From the NCBI RefSeq assembly GCF_010993735.1, contig NZ_WQNI01000005.1, forward strand, positions 2,501-66,500: a DNA stretch of 64,000 nt. Reading direction: 5' to 3'. Position numbers and translations under genes: made by a program. The DNA is from Chelativorans alearensis. GTDB lineage: Bacteria; Pseudomonadota; Alphaproteobacteria; Rhizobiales; Rhizobiaceae. Below the pieces are notes generated by a model, which was not told where the DNA came from, ran no database searches, and was given only the letters and a program-made list of their open reading frames with translations. Below, one piece after another: positions 49,888 through 60,117 of this stretch (position 1 is the stretch's first letter; each line of letters starts with the position of its first letter).

Positions 49888-51165
49888 ATGTTGAGGAAGA
49901 CGACCCTGGCGGCCGCGCTTGCCGCGGCGGCATCGTTCAGTGCCGTAGCCTACGCGCAGGACCCCGTAGAGCTTCGCTTCATGTGGTACTCCGACGGCAA
50001 CGAAGGCGATGTCATGGCCGATCTTCTGTCCCGGTTCGAGGAGGAGAACCCGGACATCAAGGTCGTGCTCGACAACGTCGCCTACGCCGTCATCCGCGAC
50101 CAGCTTCCCGTGCAGTTGGAGGCGGGCCAGGGACCGGATCTGGCGCGCGTCACCACGCTGAAGGACCTTGCCCCGCACTGGCTCGACCTGCGCGACCTCG
50201 TTGAGGACCCCTCCTATTGGGAGGAGAATTTCGGCAATTATCTCGACTGGATGCGGCCGCAAGGCAGCGACATGATCCCTGGCTATATGACGCAACTCAC
50301 CGTCACCGGGCCCTTCGTCAACCGCACGCTTTTCGAGCAGGCGGGCGTGGAGCTGCCGGGCGAGGACGCCACCTGGGACGAATGGGCCGAAGCGGTCAAG
50401 AAGGTCGCCGAGGACCAGGACATCCCGATCCCGCTCGCCATGGACCGCTCCGGCCACCGCTTCACCGGGCCGGCCATCTCCATGGGAGCAGGGTTCATCG
50501 GCGAGGACGGCATGCCGGCAGTCATCGACGACGGTTTCAAAGCCATGGCCGAGCGGATCGCCCAGTGGCACGAGGACGGCACCATGTCGCCGGAGATCTG
50601 GGGCAGCGTGTCGGGCACGACCTATCGCGGCGCCAACGAGGAGTTCGCCAACGCCGAAGTCGTCATGTACTACTCCGGCTCCTGGCAGATCGGCCAGTTC
50701 GCCGAAACCATCGGCGACGCCTTCGACTGGGCAGCCGTTCCGAACCCCTGCGGCCCGGCGGCCTGCACCGGCCTTCCCGGCGGCGCCGGTGTGGTCGGCA
50801 TCAAGTACACGGAGCATCCCGAAGAGGTCGCCCGCCTCATGGACTGGCTGGCGAGCGAGCCGGTGCTGAAAGAGTTTTACGAGCGCACGCTCTTCCTGCC
50901 CGGCCATGCAGGGCTCACCGAAGCCGGTCTGGACTACCAGTCCGATAATCCGAACGTGAAGGAATCGCTCGATACCTTCGTCGGCGCTGTCGGCAACCTT
51001 GCGCCGCTCGCCAATCGCATGCCGGCCTGGGAGTGGGCGAACGTCACCTACTTCGCCATCATCGGCCGCCTCGGCCAGGTGGTCGCCGGCGAGCTTTCGC
51101 TGGAGGATGCGTATAGCCGCATCGAGGATGACATCGCGCAACAGATCGAGGAGGCGCAGCGGTAA
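49888..51165 (+). CDS. sugar ABC transporter substrate-binding protein (family 1), first system
   Basis: Extracellular solute-binding protein, 425 aa, of the MalE/UgpB class. It has a signal peptide ending AVAYA-Q (residues about 1-23). The mature start VELRFMWYSDGNEGDVMADLLSRFEEENPDI is represented by its core RFMWYSDGN and the AxxxFEEENPDIKV pattern. GGAGGAGATTTCG precedes the ATG. It heads a MalF-MalG-MalK-type set. The linked AnmK-like kinase and GH127 enzyme point to an oligosaccharide or glycoside, but the ligand is unknown. Confidence 0.92.
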   Translation: MLRKTTLAAALAAAASFSAVAYAQDPVELRFMWYSDGNEGDVMADLLSRFEEENPDIKVVLDNVAYAVIRDQLPVQLEAGQGPDLARVTTLKDLAPHWLDLRDLVEDPSYWEENFGNYLDWMRPQGSDMIPGYMTQLTVTGPFVNRTLFEQAGVELPGEDATWDEWAEAVKKVAEDQDIPIPLAMDRSGHRFTGPAISMGAGFIGEDGMPAVIDDGFKAMAERIAQWHEDGTMSPEIWGSVSGTTYRGANEEFANAEVVMYYSGSWQIGQFAETIGDAFDWAAVPNPCGPAACTGLPGGAGVVGIKYTEHPEEVARLMDWLASEPVLKEFYERTLFLPGHAGLTEAGLDYQSDNPNVKESLDTFVGAVGNLAPLANRMPAWEWANVTYFAIIGRLGQVVAGELSLEDAYSRIEDDIAQQIEEAQR

Positions 51166-51242
51166 GGACGGCCGGGTGTATCGAGGCGTGATCGCGGTTT
51201 GGCCCCCTCTCCTGCAGGTTCGGCCTGGGCCCCCTTGAAGCT

Positions 51243-52274
51243 ATGACAGTCGAAACGCGCCAAGGGATCGCCGGCGGCGGGCATTTTGCCAGTTTGCTGC
51301 TCGCACCCCTCCGCTGGGCGATGAACCTCATAGACCGCCCGATGAGCTTTGTGCAGCGGCGCTTTGGGCTCGGCGGCGTGGCGGCCACGTTTCTCGCGCC
51401 CAATATGCTTGTCTTCGGCATCTTCGTGCTGTTCCCGATGACGCTCAACGTCGCCTACTCCTTCACCGGCGGCGGAGCGCTGTTCCTCAACAACCGGGTT
51501 TTCGTCGGTACGCTGCAATACGAGACGCTGCTTGCCTGCCGCGATTTTCTCGACGCCGCCTCCTGCCGCGAGGATCGCTTCTGGCGCGCCGTCGGCAACA
51601 CCGGCTTTTTCGTCGTCGTGCAGGTGACCGCACTTGTGCTGGTCTCGCTTGCCACGGCCCTCGTGCTCAACCGCGAGATGCGGGCGCGCGGCTTCTGGCG
51701 CGCTGTCTTCTTCTTCCCCGTGCTCCTGTCGCCGGTGGTCGTGGCGCTGATCTGGAAGTGGATCCTGCAGAGGAACGGCCTCCTGAATGCTGCCCTTTTA
51801 GAGCTGGGCTTCGAGCCGGTCCTGTGGCTGGTCAACCGCGGCTGGGCGATGTTCTGGGCCATTTTCCTGTCCATCTGGGCGCATCTCGGCTTCTACACGC
51901 TCATTCTGCTCGCCGGCCTGCAGGCGATCCCGCGCGACCTCTACGAGGCGGCCGAGATGGACGGCGCGCCGCGCTGGCGGGTGCTCACCCGCATCACGCT
52001 GCCGCTTCTGTGGCCCAACATGGTCGTCGTCATTCTGCTGGCGCTGATCCGCGCCGTGCAGGTCTTCGACGAGGTCTTTGTGCTCACCGGCGGCGGCCCC
52101 GGCACGGCGACCCTCTTCCTGGTCCAGTACATCTACGAGACCGGCCTTGCCCAGCAGGTGCGCAATCTGGGGCTGGCCTCCGCCGCCTCCATCCTCATGG
52201 CCGTCGTGCTGATCGTGCTGACGCTGATCCAGCTTCTTGCCTCGGCCTGGCGCGAGCGGAAGGAGCAGCGATGA
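51243..52274 (+). CDS. sugar ABC transporter permease, MalF type, first system
   Basis: A 343-aa inner-membrane permease with an N-terminal cytoplasmic extension of about 45 residues and six transmembrane helices (FLAPNMLVFGIFVLFPMTLN, then others). The EAA loop is in EAAEMDGAPRWRVLTRITLP, the contact site for the MalK-type ATPase. The periplasmic loop after helix 1 contains two cysteines (LLACRDFLDAASCRED) that could form a disulfide. It begins 77 bp after the binding protein and overlaps the MalG-type gene by 4 bp. Confidence 0.92.
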   Translation: MTVETRQGIAGGGHFASLLLAPLRWAMNLIDRPMSFVQRRFGLGGVAATFLAPNMLVFGIFVLFPMTLNVAYSFTGGGALFLNNRVFVGTLQYETLLACRDFLDAASCREDRFWRAVGNTGFFVVVQVTALVLVSLATALVLNREMRARGFWRAVFFFPVLLSPVVVALIWKWILQRNGLLNAALLELGFEPVLWLVNRGWAMFWAIFLSIWAHLGFYTLILLAGLQAIPRDLYEAAEMDGAPRWRVLTRITLPLLWPNMVVVILLALIRAVQVFDEVFVLTGGGPGTATLFLVQYIYETGLAQQVRNLGLASAASILMAVVLIVLTLIQLLASAWRERKEQR

Positions 52275-53323
52275 GCGGGATTGCCACCTTCCTCACCCGC
52301 CGGCGCGGTGGCGCTTCCTGGCACTTCACCGACGTGCTGGCCTGGATCTGGCTTGTGGCCGGGCTTCTGCTGATGTTCGGGCCGGTCGTCTGGCTCGGCC
52401 TTTCCTCCTTCAAGACCCGCGCGGCCTTGAGCGAGTTCCCGCCGACGCTGCTGCCCTACGAGACGGCGATGGTGCACGTCGAAGGCTTCGACGAGCCGCT
52501 GCCGCTCTACCGGGTGATGATGGAGGACGGCGAGGAGCGCCTGCTGGTTCAGGTCCGCCGCATCGGCACGGTGGCGCAAATGGCGGATCCGGAAGCGCCC
52601 GAGGAGATCATCCGCGTGCCGCTTGCCGCCCGCCAGCCGGTGCGCGAGATCAAGCTTGCGACGGAAAACTATTCGACCCCGTTCAAGCGCTACAACTTCC
52701 TGCGCTATTTCTACAACTCCGTCTTCGTGACGGTGGTGGCGACGATCATCACGCTCATCTTCAACTCCATGGCCGCCTTCGCGCTGTCCAAATACGAGTT
52801 CAAGGGCCGCACGGCCGTGCTCGCCATCATCCTTGCCACGCTGATGGTGCCGCTTTCGGTGATCATCATCCCGCTGTTCTCGGTCATCAACGGGCTCAAC
52901 CTCTTCAACAGCCTGTGGGGCGTGATCCTGCCCACGGTGGCCACCCCCACCGGCGTCTTCCTTCTGCGCCAATACATGCTGACCATCCCCGATGAGCTAT
53001 TGGAGGCCGCTCGCATGGATCATGCCTCCGAATGGAAGATCTACTGGCGCATCGTCCTGCCGCTCGCCATGCCGGCGGTGGCCGTGCTTGCCATCTTCTC
53101 GGTCATGTGGCGGTGGAACGACTTTCTCTGGCCGCTGATCGTGCTGTCCGACCAGGAGCTCTACACCCTGCAGGTGGGCCTCAACTCCTTCCAGGGCGAA
53201 CTTAACGTGCAATGGCACTACGTCCTGGCGATGACGGTGGTCAGCATGCTGCCGGTCGTGGTGATCTTCGCCTTCCTGCAGCGCTTCATCACCTCCGGTA
53301 TCGCATCGACGGGCATCAAATAG
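52271..53323 (+). CDS. sugar ABC transporter permease, MalG type with an enlarged periplasmic loop, first system
   Basis: A 350-aa partner permease. After helix 1 (about 22-46) there is a hydrophilic segment of about 95 residues (47-142, including VEGFDEPLPLYRVMMEDGEE) that ordinary MalG-like proteins of about 280 aa lack. Five further helices follow, with the EAA loop EAARMDHASEWKIYWRIVLP. The large loop may recognise the binding protein or substrate, as in maltose-type permeases with insertions (inference). The start overlaps the MalF-type gene by 4 bp. Confidence 0.91.
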   Translation: MSGIATFLTRRRGGASWHFTDVLAWIWLVAGLLLMFGPVVWLGLSSFKTRAALSEFPPTLLPYETAMVHVEGFDEPLPLYRVMMEDGEERLLVQVRRIGTVAQMADPEAPEEIIRVPLAARQPVREIKLATENYSTPFKRYNFLRYFYNSVFVTVVATIITLIFNSMAAFALSKYEFKGRTAVLAIILATLMVPLSVIIIPLFSVINGLNLFNSLWGVILPTVATPTGVFLLRQYMLTIPDELLEAARMDHASEWKIYWRIVLPLAMPAVAVLAIFSVMWRWNDFLWPLIVLSDQELYTLQVGLNSFQGELNVQWHYVLAMTVVSMLPVVVIFAFLQRFITSGIASTGIK

Positions 53324-53333
53324 GCCGCGGCAC

Positions 53334-54431
<1,098 letters not shown>

Positions 54432-54519
54432 GTGGGTTACCCCCACCACCGCATCGCTCCCGATAGGGAAAGCCGCTAAGCTCCTCGCCAAAATCTCGCA
54501 CAAAAGGAGAAACGGACAG

Positions 54520-55659
54520 ATGCAGCCAGTGTGGGCCATCGGCCTGATGACCGGAACCGTTCTCGACGGCAACATCGACATCGCGGCGATCAAGACGGAT
54601 GGCGAACGGATCGAGGCGTTCGGGCCGTGGGCGCTCGCGCCCTACCCCGCCGGAATGCGCGAATTGCTGGCCGAAACGCTGCAAGCCGCCCGTGCGTGGG
54701 GCTTCGAGGGACCGGAGCCGGCGATCTTCCGCGAGGCGGAGATCGTGCTCAGCGAGGCGCAGGCTCATGCAGTGAAGGCGTTTCTGGAAGAGCACGGCTT
54801 TCAGCCCGCCGACATCGCGGCGGTGGGCTTTCACGGGCAGACCGTTCTGCATGTTGCGCCGGAGGGCGGCAGGCCCGGGCGGACACGGCAATTGGGGGAC
54901 GGCGCGCGGATGGCGGCGATCGTCGGCACCGACGTGGTCTACGATTTCCGCTCCGCCGACGTGGCGGTCGGCGGCCATGGGGCACCGCTTGCGCCGATCT
55001 ACCACAAGGCAATGCTCGAGAAGATCGGCGCGGGGCCCGATACCGCCATCCTCAACCTCGGCGGCGTGGCGAACATCACCTGGTGCGACGGCGAGCGGCT
55101 GGTCGCCTTCGACACCGGACCGGCCAGCGCCCCGCTCAACGACTGGATCGCCCGGCACGATGCAGGCGCCATGGACCGGGACGGAAAAATCGCCGCCGGC
55201 GGCACGGTGGACGAGGAGCGGCTGCGGGCGCTCCTGGAGCATCCGTTCCTTGCCGCCCCCTTTCCGAAGTCGCTTGACCGGTTCGACTTTCCAGCCGCGA
55301 TGGCCGACGGGCTCACGCTTGCCGATGGCGCGGCAACGCTGACGGCCTTCACCGCCGGCGCCGTCGGCAAGGCGCTCGACCTGTTGCCGCGGAGGCCCGA
55401 GCGGCTCGTCGTTTGCGGCGGCGGCCGCAGGAACCCGCTCATGATGCGGGAGATCGGCAGGCGGGCCGGCGTGGAGGCGCTCCCAGCGGAGAGCGTTGGC
55501 CTGCGCGGCGACGCGGTGGAGGCGGAGTGCTTTGCCTATCTGGCGGTCCGCTCCCTGCGCGGGCTGCCATACAGTTTTCCACAGACGACCGGCGTGCGCG
55601 CGCCGCAGTCCGGCGGCGTTCTGGCGCCGGCGGCGCCAGTCAGCACCGGCTCCACCTGA
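54520..55659 (+). CDS. anhydro-N-acetylmuramic acid kinase (AnmK)-like sugar kinase
   Basis: A 379-aa kinase of the AnmK/ASKHA fold. The first loop reads [20 protein letters not shown], versus MSGTSLDGVD in classical Anm[39 protein letters not shown] and the aspartate-containing [13 protein letters not shown] are the expected further motifs. [11 protein letters not shown] replaces the usual CGGGxxN. The altered substrate loop suggests a specialised paralogue, possibly for another anhydro-sugar or for the sugar brought in by the adjacent ABC systems. AAAAGGAGA lies before the ATG. Confidence 0.87.
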   Translation: MQPVWAIGLMTGTVLDGNIDIAAIKTDGERIEAFGPWALAPYPAGMRELLAETLQAARAWGFEGPEPAIFREAEIVLSEAQAHAVKAFLEEHGFQPADIAAVGFHGQTVLHVAPEGGRPGRTRQLGDGARMAAIVGTDVVYDFRSADVAVGGHGAPLAPIYHKAMLEKIGAGPDTAILNLGGVANITWCDGERLVAFDTGPASAPLNDWIARHDAGAMDRDGKIAAGGTVDEERLRALLEHPFLAAPFPKSLDRFDFPAAMADGLTLADGAATLTAFTAGAVGKALDLLPRRPERLVVCGGGRRNPLMMREIGRRAGVEALPAESVGLRGDAVEAECFAYLAVRSLRGLPYSFPQTTGVRAPQSGGVLAPAAPVSTGST

Positions 55660-55664
55660 ACAGT

Positions 55665-55678
55665 CCCCTTTCAAGGGG
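55665..55678. repeat. short hairpin after the AnmK-like gene
   Basis: CCCCTT-TC-AAGGGG is a 6-bp stem five bases after the AnmK-like stop codon, without a U-tract. It may slow ribosomes or polymerase or protect the message; termination is uncertain. Confidence 0.35.
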
Positions 55679-55761
55679 CCTCCCAGCCCTTGTGGAAACA
55701 CTTCCGGAAAAGCCTCGCCAGGTCCCTTGCAATCGGCCTTGTCTCATGCCACCTTCATAAA

Positions 55762-55777
55762 AGGAAAAGGTTTTCCT
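55762..55777. promoter_or_regulatory. palindrome AGGAAAA-GG-TTTTCCT before the second sugar ABC system
   Basis: A perfect 7-bp inverted repeat with a 2-base centre, in the 224-bp gap ahead of the second binding-protein gene. It could be an operator for an internal promoter that lets the second system be expressed separately. No confident -35/-10 pair was found; it could equally be a weak attenuator. Confidence 0.35.
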
Positions 55778-55883
55778 AATTGGCGATATCAGCGGGAGGA
55801 GCCGCGGCCAGCGGAAGGGGAACCAGTTCCTGCCGCGGAGCATGGCGGGCTCCGTGGCCGGTTCCGCGATATGGGAGGAAATC

Positions 55884-57146
55884 ATGAGAATGTTGAACGC
55901 CCGGCGTGTCGGGGCTGCCCTGCTGGCCACGGCGACGGCCGCCTTTATGACCGGCACGGTCTTCGCCCAGGAGATGACCATGTGGGTGCGCGACGGCACC
56001 GCGGCCAATGCCGGCAAGGTGCTCGTCGACCTTTGGAACGAGAGCCGCCCGGACAACCGCATCGAGCTGACCGTCATCCCCAATCTGCAGATGGTGACCA
56101 AGCTCGCCACCAGCATCGCCGCCGGCGAACCGCCGGACCTGATCTCGCTCGATCTCATCTACATGCCGGACTTCATGAAGGCAGACTCGCTCGTCGACAT
56201 CTCCGACGAGGCTGCCGAAAACCCCAACTTCGACAAGGTGATCGACGCCTACAAAGACATTTCCTCCTACGAGGGCCGCACCTATGGTACCGGCTTCGCG
56301 CCGGACGTCTCGGTCATCGCCTGGAACAAAGACCTGTTCCGTAAGGCCGGCCTCGACCCGGAGAAGCCGCCGCGCACGATCTACGAAATTCACGAGATGG
56401 CGAAGAAGATCGCCGCCCTTGGCGACGACACCTACGGCTTCTACTTCGCCGGCTCCTGCCCGGGCTGCAACATCTTCGTCACCTCGCCTTTGATGGTCGC
56501 CGGCGGCGCCAAGATACTGCCGCGCGACGGCGAGGATACCGCGCTCGAGGGTGAAGCGGTCAAGGAGGTGCTTCAGGTCTACCGCGACATGTGGACCGAG
56601 GGCCTGGTGCCGGAGAGCGCGGAGACCGACAACGGGGCGAATTTCGTCTCCGGCTTCACCAACGGCAATGTCGGCATCGCCGGCACGGGCGGCTTCGTCA
56701 TTCCTTTGATGGAGTCGGACTTCCCCGACCTCGATTACGGCGTAGCCCTGCTGCCGGGCCTTGAGGAAGGCCAGGTCTCGGGCTTTGTGGGCGGCGACAC
56801 CATCGCCATACCGCGCGGCTCCAAGAACGAGGAACTGGCGCGCGAGTTCATCAATTGGGTGCTCACCGACGAGGCCCAGTTGGAAGGGCTGGCCAAGAAC
56901 GGCATCCTGCCCGTGCGCGCCGATCTCGCCACCGACAACAAGTATTTCGCGAACCAGCCGAAGGTGCAGGTGACGGCGGAAGCGCTCAAGGTGGGCTATG
57001 TGCCGTGGGTCTTCCATTTCGCCGACATGGTGAATTCGGACGCAAGCCCCTGGATCAACATGCTGCAGCGCGCGGTGTTCGACGGCGAGATCGACGAGGC
57101 CATCGAGGAAGCGCGCGAGAGGATGATCGAGATCGCGGGAGAGTAG
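55884..57146 (+). CDS. sugar ABC transporter substrate-binding protein (family 1), second system
   Basis: A 420-aa periplasmic receptor with a signal peptide (RMLNARRVGAALLATATA in part, cleavage near VFA-Q) and the family 1 binding-protein fold, with LVDLWNESRPDNRIELTVIP at the start and GGDTIAIPRGSKNEELAREF near the C-terminal third. A CPGCN pair of cysteines (SCPGCNIFVTSP) may form a disulfide. The ATG at 55884 follows GGAGGAAATC; an earlier in-frame ATG lacks that. It belongs with the two permeases that follow. Confidence 0.92.
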   Translation: MRMLNARRVGAALLATATAAFMTGTVFAQEMTMWVRDGTAANAGKVLVDLWNESRPDNRIELTVIPNLQMVTKLATSIAAGEPPDLISLDLIYMPDFMKADSLVDISDEAAENPNFDKVIDAYKDISSYEGRTYGTGFAPDVSVIAWNKDLFRKAGLDPEKPPRTIYEIHEMAKKIAALGDDTYGFYFAGSCPGCNIFVTSPLMVAGGAKILPRDGEDTALEGEAVKEVLQVYRDMWTEGLVPESAETDNGANFVSGFTNGNVGIAGTGGFVIPLMESDFPDLDYGVALLPGLEEGQVSGFVGGDTIAIPRGSKNEELAREFINWVLTDEAQLEGLAKNGILPVRADLATDNKYFANQPKVQVTAEALKVGYVPWVFHFADMVNSDASPWINMLQRAVFDGEIDEAIEEARERMIEIAGE

Positions 57147-57251
57147 CAGAGCATCCGCTTGGGAGGTGTTCGGCGAAAGCAGGAAACACACCGATACCGG
57201 CGCCCCGTGGCGCCGGCATCAAAGAGTTTGAGAACACAAGAACCGGGACCA

Positions 57252-58127
57252 ATGTACGCCAACTCCAGCAGATATGTCGGGCTCCTGTTCATGACGCCGG
57301 CCCTCCTGTTCGTGGCCGTGTTCGTGCTCTATCCGCTGGCGCATCTCGTCTATACGTCCATGACCGACGCCTCGCTGCTCGGCGGCGGCGAGTTCGTAGG
57401 GCTGGAGAATTACGTCAAGGCCTTCTCCGACAGGGGCTTCTGGCGCTCGCTCTGGTTCACGGTCAGCTACACGCTCTACATCACGCCGGTGCTGATGGGG
57501 CTGGGCTTCCTCGCCGCGCTTCTGACCACCGAAAACACCCGGCTCAAGCAGGTCACGCGCGGCGCGATCTTTCTGCCTGTGGTCATCGGCCTTGCCACCT
57601 CAAGCTTCATCTGGCTGTGGCTGTTCGACCAGCAGGTGGGCCTGTTCAACAGGCTCTTGGTCGATTTCGGCATCCTCGACAAGCCGCTGGTGTGGTTCCG
57701 CAAGGCCGACCTTGGCCAGCTTGCCGTCATCATCTCGGTGACGTGGAAGATCGTCGGCTTCGGCATGATCCTGATGGTCGCCGGCATCCAGTCCATCGGT
57801 GACGACCTTATCGAGGCGGCGATGATCGACGGCGCCAGCTACTGGCAACGCGTGCGCCGCATCATCCTGCCGCTCGCCGCCCGCAGCATCCTGCTGGCGA
57901 CGCTCATCAGCGCCATCGGCTCGATGCTCGCCTTCGACCAGTTCTACATCATGACCGGCGGCGCGCCGCGCGGGCAGACCTTCACCTCGGTCTACTGGAT
58001 TTACCAGAACTCGTTCGTCTACTTCAAACTTGGCTACGGCAGCGCGCTGTCGCTCATCCTGATGGTGATCATCATGGCGGGTGCGGCTGTCCAGATCGCG
58101 CTGACCAGCCGGAAAGGATCTTCGTGA
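57252..58127 (+). CDS. sugar ABC transporter permease, MalF type, second system
   Basis: A 291-aa permease with six transmembrane helices (RYVGLLFMTPALLFVAVFVL at the N-terminus) and the EAA loop EAAMIDGASYWQRVRRIILP. The ATG at 57252 gives the expected short N-terminus; the frame is open for 31 codons upstream without a start signal. It is 105 bp behind the binding protein and shares a GTGA overlap with the next permease. Confidence 0.92.
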   Translation: MYANSSRYVGLLFMTPALLFVAVFVLYPLAHLVYTSMTDASLLGGGEFVGLENYVKAFSDRGFWRSLWFTVSYTLYITPVLMGLGFLAALLTTENTRLKQVTRGAIFLPVVIGLATSSFIWLWLFDQQVGLFNRLLVDFGILDKPLVWFRKADLGQLAVIISVTWKIVGFGMILMVAGIQSIGDDLIEAAMIDGASYWQRVRRIILPLAARSILLATLISAIGSMLAFDQFYIMTGGAPRGQTFTSVYWIYQNSFVYFKLGYGSALSLILMVIIMAGAAVQIALTSRKGSS

Positions 58128-59011
58128 GCGACATCCCCCTCGAAAGAGGCGCTGTCAGCGTCTCCACCCGCAGGGTCGGCACCAGGTTGCCGGCGCGGGT
58201 GATCGTGGCTCTGATCTGCTGGCTGGTGATCGCCATCATGGCCTGGCCGCTGGTGATGTCCTTCCTCGCCTCCTTCAAGCCGGAGGCGGAGGTGACCGCC
58301 GTGCCGCCGGACTACCTGCCGCATTCCTTCAGCCTGCAAAGCTATCTGAAGGTCTACGGATACCAGGCCGGCCTCCCCACCTACCTGTTCAACTCCTTCA
58401 TGGTGGCCTTCCTGACCATCGTCTTCTGCCTCGCCCTTGCCGTGCCAGCGGGCTATGGGCTGGCGCGCTTCCATGTGCCGTTCAAGGAGGTGCTGTTCCT
58501 CGTCCTGCTCGCCAGCATGATGATCCCCTATCAGGCGCTTTTGACCCCGCTCTTCCTGATGTTCACCAAGCTGGGACTGACCAACAACCATGTCGGCCTG
58601 GCGATCATCCATACGATCCTGCAACTGCCCTTCAGCGTCTACGTGATGCGCAACGCCTTCGAGGGCATCCCGCGCGAACTGGAGGAAGCGGCGATCGTCG
58701 ACGGGTGCAGCCCCTTGCAGATCCTCGGCCGCATCTTCATGCCGCTGGCGATGCCCGGCATGGTAACGGTCTCGCTGTTCGCCTTCATCATGAGCTGGAA
58801 TGAGTTCCTCGCCGCCCTCATCTTCATGAGCAAGGAGACCGCCTTCACGCTGCCGGTGCTGCTCACCGGCGTGATCGACAGCTTCTACGGCTCCGTCTCC
58901 TGGGGCCCGCTGCAGGCGGGCGTCGTCGTCTCCGTCATCCCCTGCATCGCCATCTACTTCCTCCTGCAGCGCTACTACGTCTCCGGTTTCCTGAGCGGCG
59001 CGGTGAAATAG
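58124..59011 (+). CDS. sugar ABC transporter permease, MalG type, second system
   Basis: A 295-aa permease of normal MalG length. The GTG start at 58124 lies behind GGAAAGGATCTTC and overlaps the preceding stop by 4 bp. The EAA loop is EEAAIVDGCSPLQILGRIFM and the C-terminus is YYVSGFLSGAVK, typical of the family. No ATPase follows, so this system probably borrows the MalK-type protein encoded at 53334-54431. Confidence 0.92.
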   Translation: MSDIPLERGAVSVSTRRVGTRLPARVIVALICWLVIAIMAWPLVMSFLASFKPEAEVTAVPPDYLPHSFSLQSYLKVYGYQAGLPTYLFNSFMVAFLTIVFCLALAVPAGYGLARFHVPFKEVLFLVLLASMMIPYQALLTPLFLMFTKLGLTNNHVGLAIIHTILQLPFSVYVMRNAFEGIPRELEEAAIVDGCSPLQILGRIFMPLAMPGMVTVSLFAFIMSWNEFLAALIFMSKETAFTLPVLLTGVIDSFYGSVSWGPLQAGVVVSVIPCIAIYFLLQRYYVSGFLSGAVK

Positions 59012-59019
59012 GCGCCGCA

Positions 59020-60117
59020 ATGGGAGATCGAGCCAAACCCATGGACCGCGACCCGGAAGACGGCCGCCAGCAGCGCCGGGAGGGCCCCACTATCCGCGAC
59101 GTGGCGCGCATGGCCAACGTCAGCATCGGCACGGTCTCCAAGGCGCTCAACAACAACGGCAGCCTGAAGGCCGAGACGCGGGAGCGCATCGTCGCCGCGG
59201 CCAACGCGCTCGGCTTCCGCCCCAACAGCCTGGCCCAGAGCCTGCACCGGCGGCACAGCTTTACCGTCGGGCTGATCTCCAACGACAGCTTCGGCCGCTT
59301 CACCATGCCGATCGCCGAGGGCCTGGAGGCCTGCCTGGCGGACCGGCAGATCGCCGTCTTCATGTGCAACGCCACCGACGATCCGGAGCGCGAACGCCAG
59401 CATGTGGAGCAGCTTCTGGGAAAGCGGGTCGATGGCGTTGTGGTCACCGCGCGCCGCGCCGACCGCCGGCCGGGGCTCGACGGCGCGCTGCGCGGGCTGC
59501 CGGTCATCTATGTGTTCTCCCAGTCTGACGACCCCGATGCCGTGTGCCTGCTGCCGGACGACGAGGGCGGTGCACGCACGGCGGTCGAGCATCTGATCGG
59601 GCTCGGGCGCAAGCGCATCGCCCACATCACCGGGCCGGAGCGCTTCGAGGCCGTGCGCCTGCGCCGCGACGGATATCGCCAGGCGCTGGCGGCAGCGGGG
59701 CTTGCGGAAGGCGAAGGCTACTACCTGAGCGGCGAATGGTCGGAGAAATGGGGCTACGACGCGGCAGCGCAGCTCTTCGCCCCCGGCCGCCAGCCGCCGG
59801 ACGCGCTTTTCTGCGGCAACGACCAGATCGCCCGCGGCGCCGCCGACGCGCTGCGCGAGCGCGGTATTGCCGTGCCCGAGGACGTCGCCATCGTCGGCTT
59901 CGACAACTGGAACGTGATGACCGAAGCAAGCCGCCCGCCGCTCACCAGCGTCGACCTCAATCTCCGCGCGCTCGGCCGTGAAGCCGGCCGCCGCCTGATC
60001 GCCATGATCGACGGTGCACCGATGCGGGGCGTCAGCCGGCTGCCGTGCACGCTGGTGATCCGCCAATCCTGCGGCGCTAGAACCGACACTCAAACGGGAA
60101 CGGAAGACCATGCGTAA
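59020..60117 (+). CDS. LacI family transcriptional regulator (sugar block)
   Basis: A 365-aa regulator whose HTH (TIRDVARMANVSIGTVSKAL, about residues 24-43) follows a polar extension of about 20 residues. The sensor domain begins SFTVGLISNDSFGRFTMPIA and ends with VDLNLRALGREAGRRLIAM. It starts 8 bp after the second MalG-type permease and overlaps the GH127 gene by 8 bp, so it is embedded in the operon it probably controls. There is no clear ribosome binding site at 59020; an ATG seven codons later is an alternative start. Confidence 0.9.
   Translation: MGDRAKPMDRDPEDGRQQRREGPTIRDVARMANVSIGTVSKALNNNGSLKAETRERIVAAANALGFRPNSLAQSLHRRHSFTVGLISNDSFGRFTMPIAEGLEACLADRQIAVFMCNATDDPERERQHVEQLLGKRVDGVVVTARRADRRPGLDGALRGLPVIYVFSQSDDPDAVCLLPDDEGGARTAVEHLIGLGRKRIAHITGPERFEAVRLRRDGYRQALAAAGLAEGEGYYLSGEWSEKWGYDAAAQLFAPGRQPPDALFCGNDQIARGAADALRERGIAVPEDVAIVGFDNWNVMTEASRPPLTSVDLNLRALGREAGRRLIAMIDGAPMRGVSRLPCTLVIRQSCGARTDTQTGTEDHA

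Noticed and set aside
51190-51240. Direct repeat of GGCCCCCT before the first MalF-type gene
   Set aside because: Short, GC-biased and without symmetry; not distinguishable from chance.
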